Source: Aquilaria yunnanensis (taxonomy: Eukaryota; Streptophyta; Magnoliopsida; Malvales; Thymelaeaceae). Taken from it: a DNA stretch of 64,000 nucleotides. The position numbers and the translations under genes are program-made. Where the stretch lies: assembly GCA_039654915.1 (NCBI GenBank), contig JBDJPA010000011.1, positions 1,674,001 to 1,738,000 of the forward strand, given 5' to 3'. Under the pieces are notes generated by a model, which searched no databases, was not told where the DNA came from, and saw nothing but the letters and a program-made list of their open reading frames with translations. Within the stretch, counting starts at the first letter, position 1; the number at the start of each line of letters is the position of its first letter. This document shows positions 36,070-48,969 of this stretch, piece by piece.

Positions 36070-38340
36070 GTTAGTGTTGGGTTTTATGAGCCAAACAACA
36101 CAACGAAATTAACTGAAACCCTCTAAGATCCAAGTGAAATGGGATAAATGATTGAGATTTTTCATCCAACTGTTGAGCCGAATCACAAAACTTGAATAAT
36201 TGACATGTTAAAGTTCTCTACTGTATCCACACAAACCACTCGGATTACCACGCCTTCTCCAAGTTCCAGCAGGAGCATTTATCTTGTGCTCACAGTATTA
36301 GTTTACGTCCTTCAAGAAAAGACAATGGGAGAATGCAGCTAGAAATCTTAGAACCCTTTCTAATTTTGTCTAGAGAGGCTTACACTAAAAACAACATTAT
36401 ATATCCTTTATGTAGTTATGCATAACTCTCAAGCCAAGTAGGTTTCATAATCCTAATTCAATTAGGCCTAATTTCAGGCTCAACTTTTAGGAAAATAATT
36501 AATTCAAAATTATCATGAAACCAAAACCAAATAATTTGGCCCATGTACTCAAGTAATCTGATTAGCTAGAAGTATACGACCATATAGGCTCCTATCACGT
36601 TGGCAATTATCATAAATCAAATTTATGATTATAAAAAATTAGTAGTATCTAGTAACACATCATTGCTACCCAAATGACAAGATAGTCGATGGTTCGACTA
36701 AATCTCTATGACCATTATTCGTATATATCATCATCTCTTTGTCTAGGATATCAAGAATGGGCATAAGACATAAAACATGTCATCCTCATGTTGCCTAATC
36801 TATGATTTTTTAATTTTCAAGTAGACTGACTTAAACTGATGACATTGATATTTCATATCAACTCATCTGAGTATGGTCATGCATTTTCTCAGTTTCACTC
36901 AATCAAAGGGCCCAAAGATATCACTCACGTTCTATAGGAGGACAAATCTTATCTTAATCATATAAATCCCTCTACATGATATATGATATTTCTAAAGACC
37001 ACATTCATGTTCATTCAATTACAAGCAACAAAGATAAGTATCAAAGTATGTGACTCACATATTAGGAACCTTGATAACCTCATGTTAAAGGACCACATAT
37101 ACCATGATTACTATGAGAATCACTTATGATACTCATATAATGACCCATGTTACATTCTCATGGCAGTCAACCTTGTACACAAGTTATCAAACTTGTACCC
37201 ATATGTAGACTATATATATTGTATTAATCTTCATATATGCTAGTTTCTATGTATTATTGTAACTTATTCTACAATAATACTCGACTAGGGATATTTAATA
37301 ATATTACTATTCTAGTGTTATAATCATGTTTAATTATGTTACGCAAAAATATACAATAAGCATAATTATTGGAATAATGTCTTAATAAAATATTATGACT
37401 TAAAGTGTGAAATACAATCATCTCATTATTGACTTTTGAGAACAACACTAACAGTTAGAAGCAGAGCAGAAGGTGAAGGAGCAAGAAGCTAAAAACCTTA
37501 TCAAAGAGTTAAAGAACCAAAAGCAAAATGCCTTGCTTGAGTTTCCTAAAACCAAAAATGAGCATATTTTTCAAGATAGGAAGCTGGAAACTGTTAGATA
37601 TAAAGTGTAAGAATCAAAGCCTTCAACAAGAACTGGAAGTGGCAAAACTTAAAGCATCAAAATTTATGATCTCTTCTCAACAAAGCTCCTTGGGCTCTCT
37701 TGATATTAGAAAACAAAAAAGTTTCATAATTATGTTTCCACCAAAAGAGATAATCAATGAGATAATAATTAGTCATAGACTTTTGTTGTTGAGCAAAAGT
37801 GTTATTCTTCCTTTCGTCCTTCTAAATTATTCAAAATTCATTCAAAGATAGTATCTCCATCAAAGAAGCATCATGAGCCTTCCTTTCCTCCAACATCAAC
37901 TAACCTCTTAAAGATAGAATTGGATGATTGGTCCAAGTATCCCTCATCTAATTCAAACCTGGAAGAAAGGAAGCCACATAACCATAGTCTTACGAAAAAG
38001 AATAAACAACTTGGTAACAACTAGCCTATGGTTTTTTGTTCAACAGATAAGAATCCTTCTAGATCTCGACCATCCAAGTTACGTAAAACTGTAAAAGGAA
38101 GGCACATCAATTCAATCGGGTTCCATCTTCATCACAGTCTCCTGCTAATGCCAATGATAAAGCCATATGTTTGGTTGTCCTAAAAGACTGCACGCAGATG
38201 TGTAAGAAAGCATGTTTATTTGATACCAGTTTTGTTGCCAAGGGGGTCAAAATTTCCTTAAAGGATGCTCTGACGGTGCTACTACTTCACTTTTGGTCTA
38301 TGGAAGTCAGGCAATGTCTCATCCTAGTTAGATGATTTAA
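35980..38340 (+). pseudogene. Unrecognised degenerate coding region split by a solo LTR
   Basis: Just left of the solo LTR the plus strand reads FANQANKLKISKV, a stop, and NDITNLKAWLEK. Just right, in a frame that continues across if one GTTAG copy is removed, it reads LEAEQKVKEQEAKNLIKELK, a heptad-like charged stretch typical of a coiled coil. Further right, broken pieces such as AICLVVLKDCTQMCKKACLF (about 38160-38220) look protein-like but include stops and frame changes. I do not recognise the family. It could be an old retroelement protein or a decayed host gene. Confidence 0.35.
36075..37453. mobile_element. Solo LTR with 5-bp target duplication
   Basis: The segment begins TGTTGGGTTTTATGAGCC and ends CAACACTAACA, giving TG...CA ends with short inverted termini (TGTTGG/CTAACA). 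The pentamer GTTAG occurs directly before (36070-36074) and after (37454-37458). No primer-binding site, coding region or second LTR is present, so this is a solo LTR of 1379 bp left by recombination between two LTRs. Superfamily (copia or gypsy) cannot be decided from an LTR alone. Confidence 0.85.
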
Positions 38341-39981
38341 TGGCAACACCGAATCCTCTCAAATAATAGAAGACCCTAAATTGATTTAGTCTCCTTTTTA
38401 GCAGTTATGTTGTCTTTCTTTCCCTTGTTCCTCCCTAAGTCTTTATTCTGAGCACTAAAAAGAAGGAAAACAAGCAAGCAGGTTGAGGCGCAAAAAAGGT
38501 CGTTGTCATTGTAGGAGATAAGAAGCTTAGTTTTAATTATAGATTTTGACCCGCACTATATTTGTCGATAATTGATAAATATTAATTTTTTATGCTAATT
38601 GTATTTATAAAAAAAATATTAAAAAATTTATGAATTCAAAAATAAGTTATGATTAATTTGACATAGCTAAAAAATTTAAATGATTAAAATGTGTTGGTAA
38701 CAAGTTTAGTAAATAAAAAATATGTGGTAAAAGATCAATGTAGTGAATTTAAAATTTCAGGAGAAATTGGAGCCTTTATTGTTGTTCATGAAAGTTGAGA
38801 ACTAAAACATAAGAATAAAAAATTTAGGACAAAGTATAAAATGCCAAATTTCAAATTTGAGGACTAGAATACATCATAGCAAACAAATAGAGGACCAATC
38901 AGGCCCAGAAGAAAAACTAGCTCAAAGAGGAAAAAACAACTCGAGACACCAACACCACACCCCCGCCCCCCAACACACACACACATACAACAACAACAAC
39001 AACAACAAAACAAAAACCCCAGTAAAAGGCAATTTCAGTCAGAAGAAATCACTAAAATGCAAAGAAAAAAAATATTATAGCAAGAGCGGTACTGTTTATA
39101 AGCACAGTGCCACTGTCAAGTATTTACTAGTTTACTACATATAATGGGTAGAGTTTATTTGTACATATATCAAAAGCTATTGCCATAGGACTTTAAGTGT
39201 TAGTTATATGGTTGTTTTATGCAAGGTGTTAAATATCATTATCACTATATATGTCAAACTACATATTTTTAATATATATCAGATGACATACTGTATTACA
39301 TAGTATTACCATTTTCACAAAATAAAAAAAAAGGTTAGAATATTATTTTTAGATGAAATAAATTAAATAATTTTTTTATACAATTTTATATGTATTCTAA
39401 TTTTTCTTATCATAATTTTTCAAATATAAATAAAATGTATATGATAGAAGGTTTTTTTTATACATAAAAAAATGTTATATATAGAGAAAAATAAATATTA
39501 CTCAGCAAAAAAACTAATTTATTGATACAAGTGAAAAAAGAAAACAATACTTTAATAATAATAATACTAATATATTTTCTAACAAAAAATAAATCAAAAG
39601 TAAAAGAAAAAACATCCAAAAGATAAAAGTAAATATTTATGTTAAAATATGTGTATTAATAATATTTTACTAATTTATATATTTATATATGATATTTTGA
39701 TGTAAAATGGAAAAAAAAAATATCTCACACATGTCCGCAAAAAATATAATACTGCGGTACGCATCTCATAGTATTTATGATATATCGCAATTTTTTTGAT
39801 AAAATTTGTATAAAAAGTTACCGGTATATAAAATACCGTACAACTTACCAATAATAAGTGGTATACTGCAATGTGCCGCGTTATTTAATTCTATGGTTTT
39901 ATGTGGCAGTTGTTCAAGGTGACGAAGTCCTGGCAACTCATACACTTGCAATCTCCTTGCTATCTTAATTATTAATTCTGC
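38341..39981. other. Non-coding stretch with CA/CAA microsatellites
   Basis: A (CA)n/(CAA)n tract lies at about 38965-39010. The rest is very AT-rich with no supported gene. Confidence 0.4.
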
Positions 39982-41116
39982 CAGGGGCGTAACTAGAAAA
40001 TAAGTCTGGGGGGTAGGAGGCGGGGTAGGTTGCTAACATATATAAAGTGACGATCAATAATAAAAAAATAAATAATGTTATCTAAAAATTCATGAAATTC
40101 AAAAGTTTACATTGATTAAGTTCAATTAAAAAATTTATAACTCAAAATTTAATACAACATTCCATTAAAAACCACATGCTCAAAACTATCGAAATTAAAA
40201 TCAACCATCAAATATCAACCTTTTGATGACAAAGAAAGTAACTTTTTACTTCTCTAATACTATTCAAACTTAAGAAGAAATGTACCCTTTTTAGATAAAA
40301 ATGTTATAGATTTTTTATTATTGTAAAAGTTAATAAACATGATCTATATAATAAAAATGTAATATTGGTTTAATATGAGTTTTTGTATAATTTTCAGTCA
40401 ATGTAAAAATAATGAAGAATGTAATGGGTTTAAGAAGATTCTCTCTCATTATTTGTAAAGTATGTCCTATAAATTCAATGTTAATAATAATCATTAGCTA
40501 TGCCAAGAATAAGTATGTTCTATATATTCAATGTTAATAAGAAGATTTTCCTTATTATTTAAACTAATTGAAAAGTTGAATAAGACATTAGAAAGTAAAT
40601 GTTAATATTAATCACAAACATAAACTTAATTTATAAAAATGACAATATATTATAGATTTAAAAACCTTTTTGTAAATTTATACATATAGAAATTATTTAG
40701 CACCAAAAATTTATTAGAAATATATTATATATTTAGGAAAAATTAAATTGGAGGTAACATGAGATGAACCTTGTGTTTGATTTGTATGATTTACAAGCCT
40801 TATTGGGTAATCAAAACATTTGACTCCACTAATATAACATATGGAGTTATTATTACGGGCAAAATGTGGATTTTTTAAAATAGGTGTAGACAAATGCAGG
40901 TTAGGCTAAACATTGGAGGTGTTTATGTAAGTTTCTCTTTGTTTTTTACAAAAAGGTAAACTATACACTTGCCCATTATCAACTTTAAAGTTTACAAATA
41001 AGTACTTAATTTTAATATTAATACAATTTTATATCACATTAACCAACTCTAATAAAAATTTTAAAAATTTTAGGAGAGGGGTGGCCCCTCCTTGCCCCTT
41101 AAAAGATATGCCCCTG
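39982..41116. mobile_element. Non-autonomous hAT-like element with CAGGGGC ends
   Basis: It begins CAGGGGCGTAACTAG and ends so that the reverse reads CAGGGGCATATCTTTTAAGG. The flanking octamers AATTCTGC (39974-39981) and AATTCTAT (41117-41124) match at 6 of 8 positions, an aged hAT-type duplication. It is 1135 bp, AT-rich inside, with no transposase. Confidence 0.7.
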
Positions 41117-41261
41117 AATTCTATAGTTTCTTTCTATTATATTTAAGAAAAACACATGCCAACAAAGAACAAGAATTATTAGAGCAAGAAGAGTGCTACA
41201 ACTCTTGAGAAAAAAATACAATCCAATTTCAACGTCAACGGCACAACACGAACGATGCTGA

Positions 41262-41530
41262 AGAGTAGGGATGGCAATTGAGTAGGTTGGATCAAGTTTG
41301 GGTCAGGTCATTCAGGTTCAGATTTAATCGGATCAGCATATATTCAGGTCTAGGTCAAGTTCAGGTTAGGTTATTTAGGTTCGGGTTGATTTTAGGTTGA
41401 GTAGATTTCGGGGTTCGGGTTGGGTCAGTCCAGATTTACTTAGGTTCGGATCCAATCAAGTCGGGTTATCGGGTTTTATACGAGATTCAACTTGATTGTC
41501 AGATTTACTTGATTCACTGATGTATAAGCC
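41262..41530. repeat. GGGTTCGGGT/GGTCAGGT-type interspersed repeat
   Basis: Following TAGGGATGGCAA, the plus strand carries dense variations of GGGTCAGGT and GGTTCGGGTT. This texture recurs in each unit of the tandem array downstream. TAGGGATGGCAA resembles a known class of hAT termini, but the opposite end was not found. Confidence 0.45.
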
Positions 41531-41817
41531 GAAATGGCTGAATTGCTTCAATTTTTTTGTTTAATTTTAATTAAAATCTAATTCAGCTACATGTAAAAAA
41601 TAATATAAAATTTATGAAGATATATTAATATATAGTTTCTTTAATAAAATACTATCGCTATGCCAAGTTTCTTGTAACATTCACTATTCAATAATTAATC
41701 TATAATTTTTTACTTCTAAAATTTTAGTATATAAATAAAAAATGATTATATTAAATAATAAATAAAGACCTATAGTTTCTAAATGTATACTTTTTAAATT
41801 CTTTTCTAACAAATAAT

Positions 41818-42099
41818 CTCCCTCCATCCCATTTTCTTTGCTCCATTTAACTTTTTTGACTAGTTTGACTTGAATTTATTTATATTATTATTTATTAAAA
41901 AAATTAAAAAATATATAAATTTAAAAATCATGTATAAATTTTTTATTTATATATTAAATTATTGAAAACAAAAAATTATAAATTAATTGTTAAAATATGA
42001 ATGGTGCAAAGCATTTGAGACAGAGGGAGTAATATAAATAAATTCAATTCAAACTATTTAAAAAAGTTAAATATTTTAAAGAATATGGGACGGAAGGAG
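41818..42099. mobile_element. Stowaway-like MITE
   Basis: The left end CTCCCTCCATCCCATTTTCT and the right end read in reverse, CTCCTTCCGTCCCATATTCT, are near-identical for about 70 bp and match the Stowaway consensus end. A TA follows the right end; the left flank is AAT. An additional Stowaway-type end (GAGACAGAGGGAG, 42018-42030) lies inside, suggesting nesting or an internal rearrangement. Confidence 0.7.
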
Positions 42100-43743
42100 T
42101 ATTATAGTTTCTAAAACCTAATTATTCTTATTTCTTTATCACCGTTTCACTAATAATTTTCTATAGTTCTTACTCGTTTGCTCTATAATATAAAATAGAT
42201 CAAAAAAATTGAAGAAATTCATTCACATATATTAAATCATAATTTTTTTAAAGTTTTTATTGACCATATATTTTTATTAATTTAAGTTAAAATTGGGTCT
42301 TGTCAGGTTTAGTCATCGGGTCATTTCGGGTTCAAGTCAGGTCAGGTTTGGGTTCCGATTTTCTCGAGTTTCACTTCATTTGGGTTCGGGTTTAGATCGG
42401 GTTGGGTACATTCAGGTTTGGGTCGTTAATTTTTCTGGTCAAATTGAGTCATGCTGGCCTTGGATTCGGGTAAATCAGGTTAAGTCTTCAGGTCGAATCA
42501 AATTTATATTATTGTTTATTAAAAAATTAAAAAAATATATATTTAAAACTCATGAATAAATTTTTTATTTATACATTAAATTGTTGAAAAAAAAATTATA
42601 GATTAATTGTTAAAATATGAATGGTGCAAAGCATTTGAGACATAGGGAGTAATATAAATAAATTCAATTCAAGCTATTTCAAAAAGTTAAATATTTCAAA
42701 GAATATGGGGCAGAAGGAGTATTATAATTTCTAAAATCTAATTATTCTTATTTTTTTATCCCCGTTTCACTAGTAATTTTCTATAGTTCTCACTCGTTTG
42801 CTCTATAATGTAAAATAGATCAACAAAATTGAAGAAACTCATTCACATATATTAAATCATAATTTTTCTAAAGTTTTTTCCGACCATATATTTTTATTAA
42901 TTTAAGTTAAAATTGGGTCTTGTCAGGTTTAGTTATCGGGTCATTTTGGGTTCATGTTAGGCCAGGTTTGGGTTTCGATTTTCTTGAGTTTCACTTCATT
43001 TTGGTTCAGGTTCAGATCCGGTTGGGTACCTTCAGGTTCAGGCCGTTAATTTTTATGGTCAAATCGAGTCATGCTAGGCTTGGATTCTGGTAAATCAGGT
43101 TAAGTCTTCAGGTCGAGTCAAATTTATATTATTGTTTATTAAAAAATTAAAAAATATATATTTAAAAATCATGTATAAATTTTTTATTTATACATTAAAT
43201 TGTTGAAAACAAAAAATTATAGATTAATTGTTAAAATATGAATGGTGCAAAACATTTGAGACAAAAGGAGTAATATAAATAAATTCAATTCAAACTATTT
43301 GAAAAAGTTAAATATTTCAAAGAATATGGGACATAAGGAGTATTATAATTTCTAAAATCTAGTTATTCTTATTTCTTTATCATCGTTTCACTAATCATTT
43401 TTTATAGTTCTCACTCGTTTGCTCTATAATGTAAAATAGATCAACAAAATTGAAGAAACTCATTCACATATATTAAATCATAATTTTTTTAAATTTTTTT
43501 CCAACCATATATTTTTATTAATTTAAGTTAAAATTGGGTCTTTTCGGGTTTAGTCATCGGGTCATTTCAGGTTCAAATCAGATCAGTTTTAGGTTCTAAT
43601 TTTCTTGGGTTTCACTTCAATTGGGTTCAGATTCAAATCGGATTGAGTACATTTAGGTTCAGATCATTAACTTTTCTTATCAAATTAAGCCATACTGGGC
43701 TTGCATTCCGATAAATCAGGTCAAGTCTTCACATTAAGTCAAA
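41872..43743. repeat. Tandem array, three units of about 620 bp
   Basis: The landmark ATGGTGCAAA occurs at 42001 and 42621, with ATGGTGCAAAACATTTG at 43242, a period of 620-621 bp. Approximate units are 41872-42495, 42496-43117 and 43118-43743. Each contains most of a Stowaway-like MITE right half, a spacer with CACTCGTTTGCTCTATAAT, and a GGGTTCGGGT-rich block. Units differ by scattered substitutions. No ORF is shared, so it is a non-coding satellite-like expansion seeded by a MITE insertion. Confidence 0.88.
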
Positions 43744-44626
43744 TTTTACCAATCTTTACCGAAGGGCACGAACAAGTAGGGGGACCAACCCAAGAAACTG
43801 TGGCTAGTAGGGGAAAACGGCGAAAGGGACGTGCGACACCTAGGGGAACTCCAAGCCGAATGATTCTTATTGGCACATAAATATTTGTCACTTTTTCACC
43901 TTTTCAAGGCTTAATTCAGTTTTTATATTAACTGTTATTAAAAAAATATTTCTAAATACTATAATATATAGAAATTAAAAATTTTGTTATATGGCTAATA
44001 ATGCATATTTCTATAGCAAGTTCTGATCAACTCAGAAGTTTAAAATATATCTATTCTAAATTTGCTTGTTTCTTCTCTTTTCCTGAATACTTTTACATAT
44101 ATGAGTAATGAGCTATTCAAGGGGAAGAGTAAAACTTGTAAGAAATTGTATAAATCAGCAAATATGACATAAAGTATAATAATAGAAAAATGACAAACAT
44201 TTTAAAACAGATGAGTATTTGGTATTTGATAAATCATCGGAAGCTTTAAGAGGACGAATAATGTCGGACATGAATTTAACATTTCTGCTGGCTTGATTAC
44301 TGCAACTTGTATTCAAATGAATATATACTACGATTGATTTTGCCTCAATTTTAACTTTTCAAGGGTCCTTCAGTAACTTTTTTCGTTCTTCTATTTACGT
44401 TTTGTATTTCGGAAAAAAATTATTTTATGTTTCTAAAATTAAAAAAATTATGAAAAACTTTAACTGAAAATTCAGTAAAAGCAACATATATATTTCCTGG
44501 TTTTGAAAATTATTTTCAAAAAAATTGAAACTAAGATTTCAAGCTAATTATTTAGCTAATTATTTTTATTCCAAAATTTTACTTACATTTCTCATGAACA
44601 GGAAATAGAAATACTTATAAAATATG
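43744..44626. other. Non-coding stretch
   Basis: A small GC-richer patch (about 43760-43860) with no recognised family, then AT-rich DNA. Confidence 0.35.
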
Positions 44627-46131
44627 CACTATTAAAAAGTGTTGATAAATCATGCGTTGGAAAAAAAATTCCAACGGTTGAAAGAATTGCCTATTGGTAT
44701 TTCCAATGGCCTAGCTATTAGAATATGAGCCATTAAAATTTTCAACAGCTTAACCTTGTAAAATAATTTTTCACAGTTGATGGATTTTCCAACAGCTTAA
44801 CCGTTGGAAATATGATAACGGCTAGAGCCATTGGAAAATCATAAATGACTGAGCTATTGGAAACTGTTTTTAAAATAATAAAAAAATTTAAATAACACAA
44901 CAAAATCATCAATGACTGGGCTGTTGGAACCTGTTTTTAAAATAATAAAAAATGTAAATAACTCAACAAAATATATTATATATATTACTGAAATTATATG
45001 TTTACTAAAAACATATTTTATATTTTATATTTACAAAAAAAATTAAATTTTCACATAAATTCAAAAAAATATATTCACAATCTTAAATTAAAAAAATCAA
45101 AAATATTCACAAACTTAAATCTGAAATATTAAAAAAAAAATCCAAATATTCACAAATTCATCCTAAATTCATCAGATTCACAAATTCAAAAATCACAACT
45201 ATTCACAAAAATCACAAATTCAAATATTCAAAATATTCACAAATTCATCCTAGATTCACAAATATTCACAAAAAAGTCACATTATAAATTCAAAAATCAC
45301 AACATAAATTCACAAATTTATCAGAAATTCAAATTAGATGCATCAATTTTTTGTACAACAATAATCATCAGATCTACACAAAGAAAAAATTCAAAAAATC
45401 AGATCTGCACCGAGGAGATGAAAGATGTCGACTGACCAGCGACGAGACGAGAGGGCAAGTAGGTGGATGACTGCTGATGGCGAGGAATGTAATCGGGGCA
45501 AAGAATTACAAAATCGAAGCCTTTGGACCTTGATTCGCTTGGGCTTTTCCAAGGGCGAGGTGACCTAAGCCGAGATCTACTTGCCTTGGTTGATGTAGGT
45601 GTGGCGATCGGTCCTCTTGCTGGTGAAAAATGAGGGAGAATGAATGGCAGGCGACGAGTGAGGATGTCGGTCAGTAAGAAGTGAGAAGACCGAGGTGGAC
45701 CAAGGGGGCGACAAAGGGCTTGGAATAGCAAGGAAACAAGGCTGAACGGTGAGGGATGGCGGAGCGAGATGTGAACAGTGGAGGGATGTTGAGAGAGGCG
45801 AAAGAGATGAAAGATTTTGGCTGGGAGATGAGAGAGGCGAGACAGAGAAAGTTGAGAGATGAGTGAGGCGAGGAAAATGAGAAAGATGAGAGATTTTGGT
45901 TGAGATTAGAAAGGTGAGGGGGGTGAGTGACAGAGAGGGTAGGGTATGATGCATATATAGGTTGGGTTATCATATGTATATATGGGCTAAGGTTAGTTGG
46001 TATTGAACCCAAATTCAACAAAAAAGGTATGTCCTAACTCCAATAGAACAATGAGGCCGGCCTAAATAAATAAATAAATAAATAATTGAAGATCTTTTAA
46101 TAATAATAATAATAATAATAACAACAACAAC

Positions 46132-46189
<58 letters not shown>

Positions 46190-47007
46190 GTTGTTGTTGT
46201 TATTATTATTATTATTATTATTAAAAGATCTTCAAAATACTGCTTTACTTTATAAAATTGACAGAAACTTTAGAGGCCCAGATACCTCTTAAAATGATAA
46301 AATTTTGACTCTAAAAATGTGGTCATGGAGAGCAAAACTCTTATGACATCTATAGAGCACAAAATTCCCTTCAAAACAATATATTATAATAGTCATTCTA
46401 ATAACCGTAATAAAAGTTTTGTCTTCCGGAAGTTGGGATTTGCACGAGATCTATTTTTGAGATTTCTTCTTTTGTTTTACCATTCAACTCGCTCTTTGGA
46501 CTCATCCGCTAAATGCTCCACGTCATGAATACTCTTTTTTACTGGGTTTCTGATTTATTATTTAAATTTCAATATAGACTACCATTTTCTAATTTAAATC
46601 CAATTAATAGAAACTTGGTATATATGAAAATATGATATAGATTATAATATAAATTAAAGGATAATATGTTCATATATATGTATAAATATAATAATAATGT
46701 GTATAATATTTATACGTATTAATATATATGTATTATGGTAATATATATATATTATGATATATATATATTACTATTATTACTTTCTAAAATTGTAAAATTT
46801 TATTAATTTATTAGAACTATATTCCTATAGTATAAATTTCCAACAGCCTTCACATTGAAAATTGAAATTTTAAAATTTCCAACAGCTCAATGTGTTGGCA
46901 ATTTCTAATTGTTAAGTCATTGGAAAATATGGTCTTAAAATTTCCAATGGTTTTCTCCTATTTTTCCAACGGCTTATTGCATTGGAAAAAGGCTTTTTTT
47001 AGTAGTG
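44627..47007. mobile_element. Non-autonomous CACTA (En/Spm) element
   Basis: The left end is CACTATTAAAAAGTGTTG and the right end, read in reverse, is CACTACTAAAAAAAGCC. Both subterminal regions carry many copies of CCAACGG/CCGTTGG and CCAATGG/CCATTGG words in both orientations, the known transposase-binding layout of CACTA elements. The flanking triplets are ATG (44624-44626) and ATT (47008-47010), a 2 of 3 match to the expected 3-bp duplication. It is 2381 bp, with no transposase. The interior contains a purine-rich GC patch (about 45410-45950) and a perfect 150-bp palindrome. Confidence 0.8.
46086..46235. repeat. Perfect 150-bp palindrome with (AT)n centre
   Basis: TTGAAGATCTTTTAA, (TAA)n, (CAA)n and CATT lead into about 60 bp of alternating AT, then the exact inverse (AATG, (TTG)n, (TTA)n, AAAAGATCTTCAA). 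The symmetry centre lies between 46160 and 46161. The sequence could extrude as a cruciform or form a long hairpin RNA. Confidence 0.92.
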
Positions 47008-47010
47008 ATT

Positions 47011-48238
47011 TTTTTTTTCATAAAATTGAAAATAAAACAGGAAAACGCCCAATTAAGGAAGTCGAAGCTAGTTTCTTGCCTCATTTATGGGAATAGGCAA
47101 TATTGATTGGGGAGAGATACTATATTTTATACACAAAATCTGTAAGGTTTTCTTTTTCTTTTGTAATGCTATGTAGTAGTAGGTTTTGTTGTTGTCTGTC
47201 GACTAATTTTAAGCAGGTCTTACACCGTATATATTAGTGCAGATCCTTTGTACATTCAAATCCAAAGAAATCAAATCAAGAGCCCACCAAGCTTCGTTCA
47301 CGTTGCTCGTGAGGTAAACTCAGTGCAGATTCAATATATAGCAAAGACGTGTAAACACAAGATGAGATAGTTGGAATGGGCACCCAGACTTTTTTTGTTT
47401 TTTTAGGTTAAAAGGATGGAAAAGTTGTTTCATGTTGGATGGTTTGATGTAAACCAAACAAAGGCACTTTCTGCGGATGATGAGTAAGTAGTGGGTCGCA
47501 TTCAGAATCGTCGATTTTGAACTAGCAATAGCACTTCGGATTCTAGTTTGACTACCTCACTACTTATATAAAAAAGGGTATATAATCACTTAAAATGGTT
47601 GATTAGGACCGACCAAAACGAAAAAAAGAAAAAAAAAGAGCCGATTCCGGTCGTGGATATATATTTAATAATTCTTTTAAGTATATTATGGGCGTATATT
47701 AATTACATTACGACCTTTTGCTCTCAAAAGAAAGAGTAGGAAATTGTTCCAAAAAGAGAAAGAAATACTAAGAAAGTTGGCCGGCTTTTTCTCATAAAAA
47801 GGAGCCAAAAGAAATCAATATTTTTTCAGAGGAAGAACAAAAAGTTAGGACGATTGGTAGGAGAATAAAGCTTATGCGTGAATTCTAGCTGTATGGCAAA
47901 AACAAACCTTATGCGCTATATATGATAAACATGCATAAAAACAGATATTTGTGTAACGTCTGAACTGTTAAAGTTGGCCAAATCTATCATCCTCCGGACT
48001 TACTTTTCTATCTAAAAAATATGCTAATATAAATTATTTTCTCTGGCCAATATATATGCAATCTTATTTCAATTTGTTCTTAATTTCCTATAGGGTATTT
48101 AGAAAAACAAAAAGAGCACCATCAACATATATAGATGGAAAAATTTTCCATTCAATCTTGAAAAAGGCATCTTTAAGTATTTAAAAAGTTAAAAAAATCT
48201 GTAACATTGAATTAACTTGTCCATTTGTATCTCTGGAA
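47011..48238. other. Non-coding stretch
   Basis: No supported gene. Mixed AT-rich DNA without recognised repeats. Confidence 0.35.
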
Positions 48239-48969
48239 GGGAAAAGCACAAAAAAACTCAACATAGTTATATGCTAGTACCAATTTAGTCACAATAGTTT
48301 TGAGTGGTTCCGATGCCATCACTATCGTCATAGTTTAGGCCTAAATTGGTCACAAATGTTATAACATGGTATTGAATATATCACCGACCATTAAAAAACC
48401 TAACGGTAAACATGAAAAGTTGTTGGTTTTGAAATATTGAGGTACTAATACAACTTTTGACAAAATTCGTAAACTCTGTGTAATTTATCATTTTATTGTT
48501 CTTGTGCGTCAGCCATTGCATTGGCCACTGTTAGAGCCGCCACTAATGACAAAGACGATGCCAAAGGTGGTCGCATTAGACATTGCTATTATAGATTAAA
48601 AAAACTGCCATACTAGGAAGTAGATAATTAGAATCACATTAATATTGGATTAATGGGTTTCATTTGAACATGGTGTATCTGATAAAGGATAGAGAGAGTT
48701 GTCACATAAAAAATAAAAAAGATAAATTATACACAGTTCCTAAAGTTTGTGAAAAATTATATAAGTACCTCAAAATTTTAAAACCAACAACTTTCTGCAT
48801 TTTCAGTTAAGTTTTTAACGGTTGATGACATATTCGGTATCAAACTATACTATTAGTAATTAATTTGGAACCAAACTCGGAAGTAAGTAGTGACATCGAA
48901 ATCATCCTAAACTATTATAAACAAATTGATACTAGCCCATAATTATGGTAAGTTTTTTAATACCTTTCC
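48239..48969. mobile_element. Long-TIR element (MULE-like MITE)
   Basis: The left arm (GGGAAAAGCAC ... CTAGTACCAATTTAGTCAC) pairs with the right arm read in reverse (GGAAAGGTATT ... CTAGTATCAATTTGTTTAT). Arms are about 230 bp each, with GATGCCATCACT matched by GATGTCACTACT. No clear 9-bp duplication was found. The interior is non-coding. Confidence 0.55.

Noticed and set aside
45399..46021. Minus-strand frames of 110-125 codons in the CACTA element
   Set aside because: They overlap each other in different frames across purine-biased DNA and are Ser/Pro/Leu-rich without a domain.
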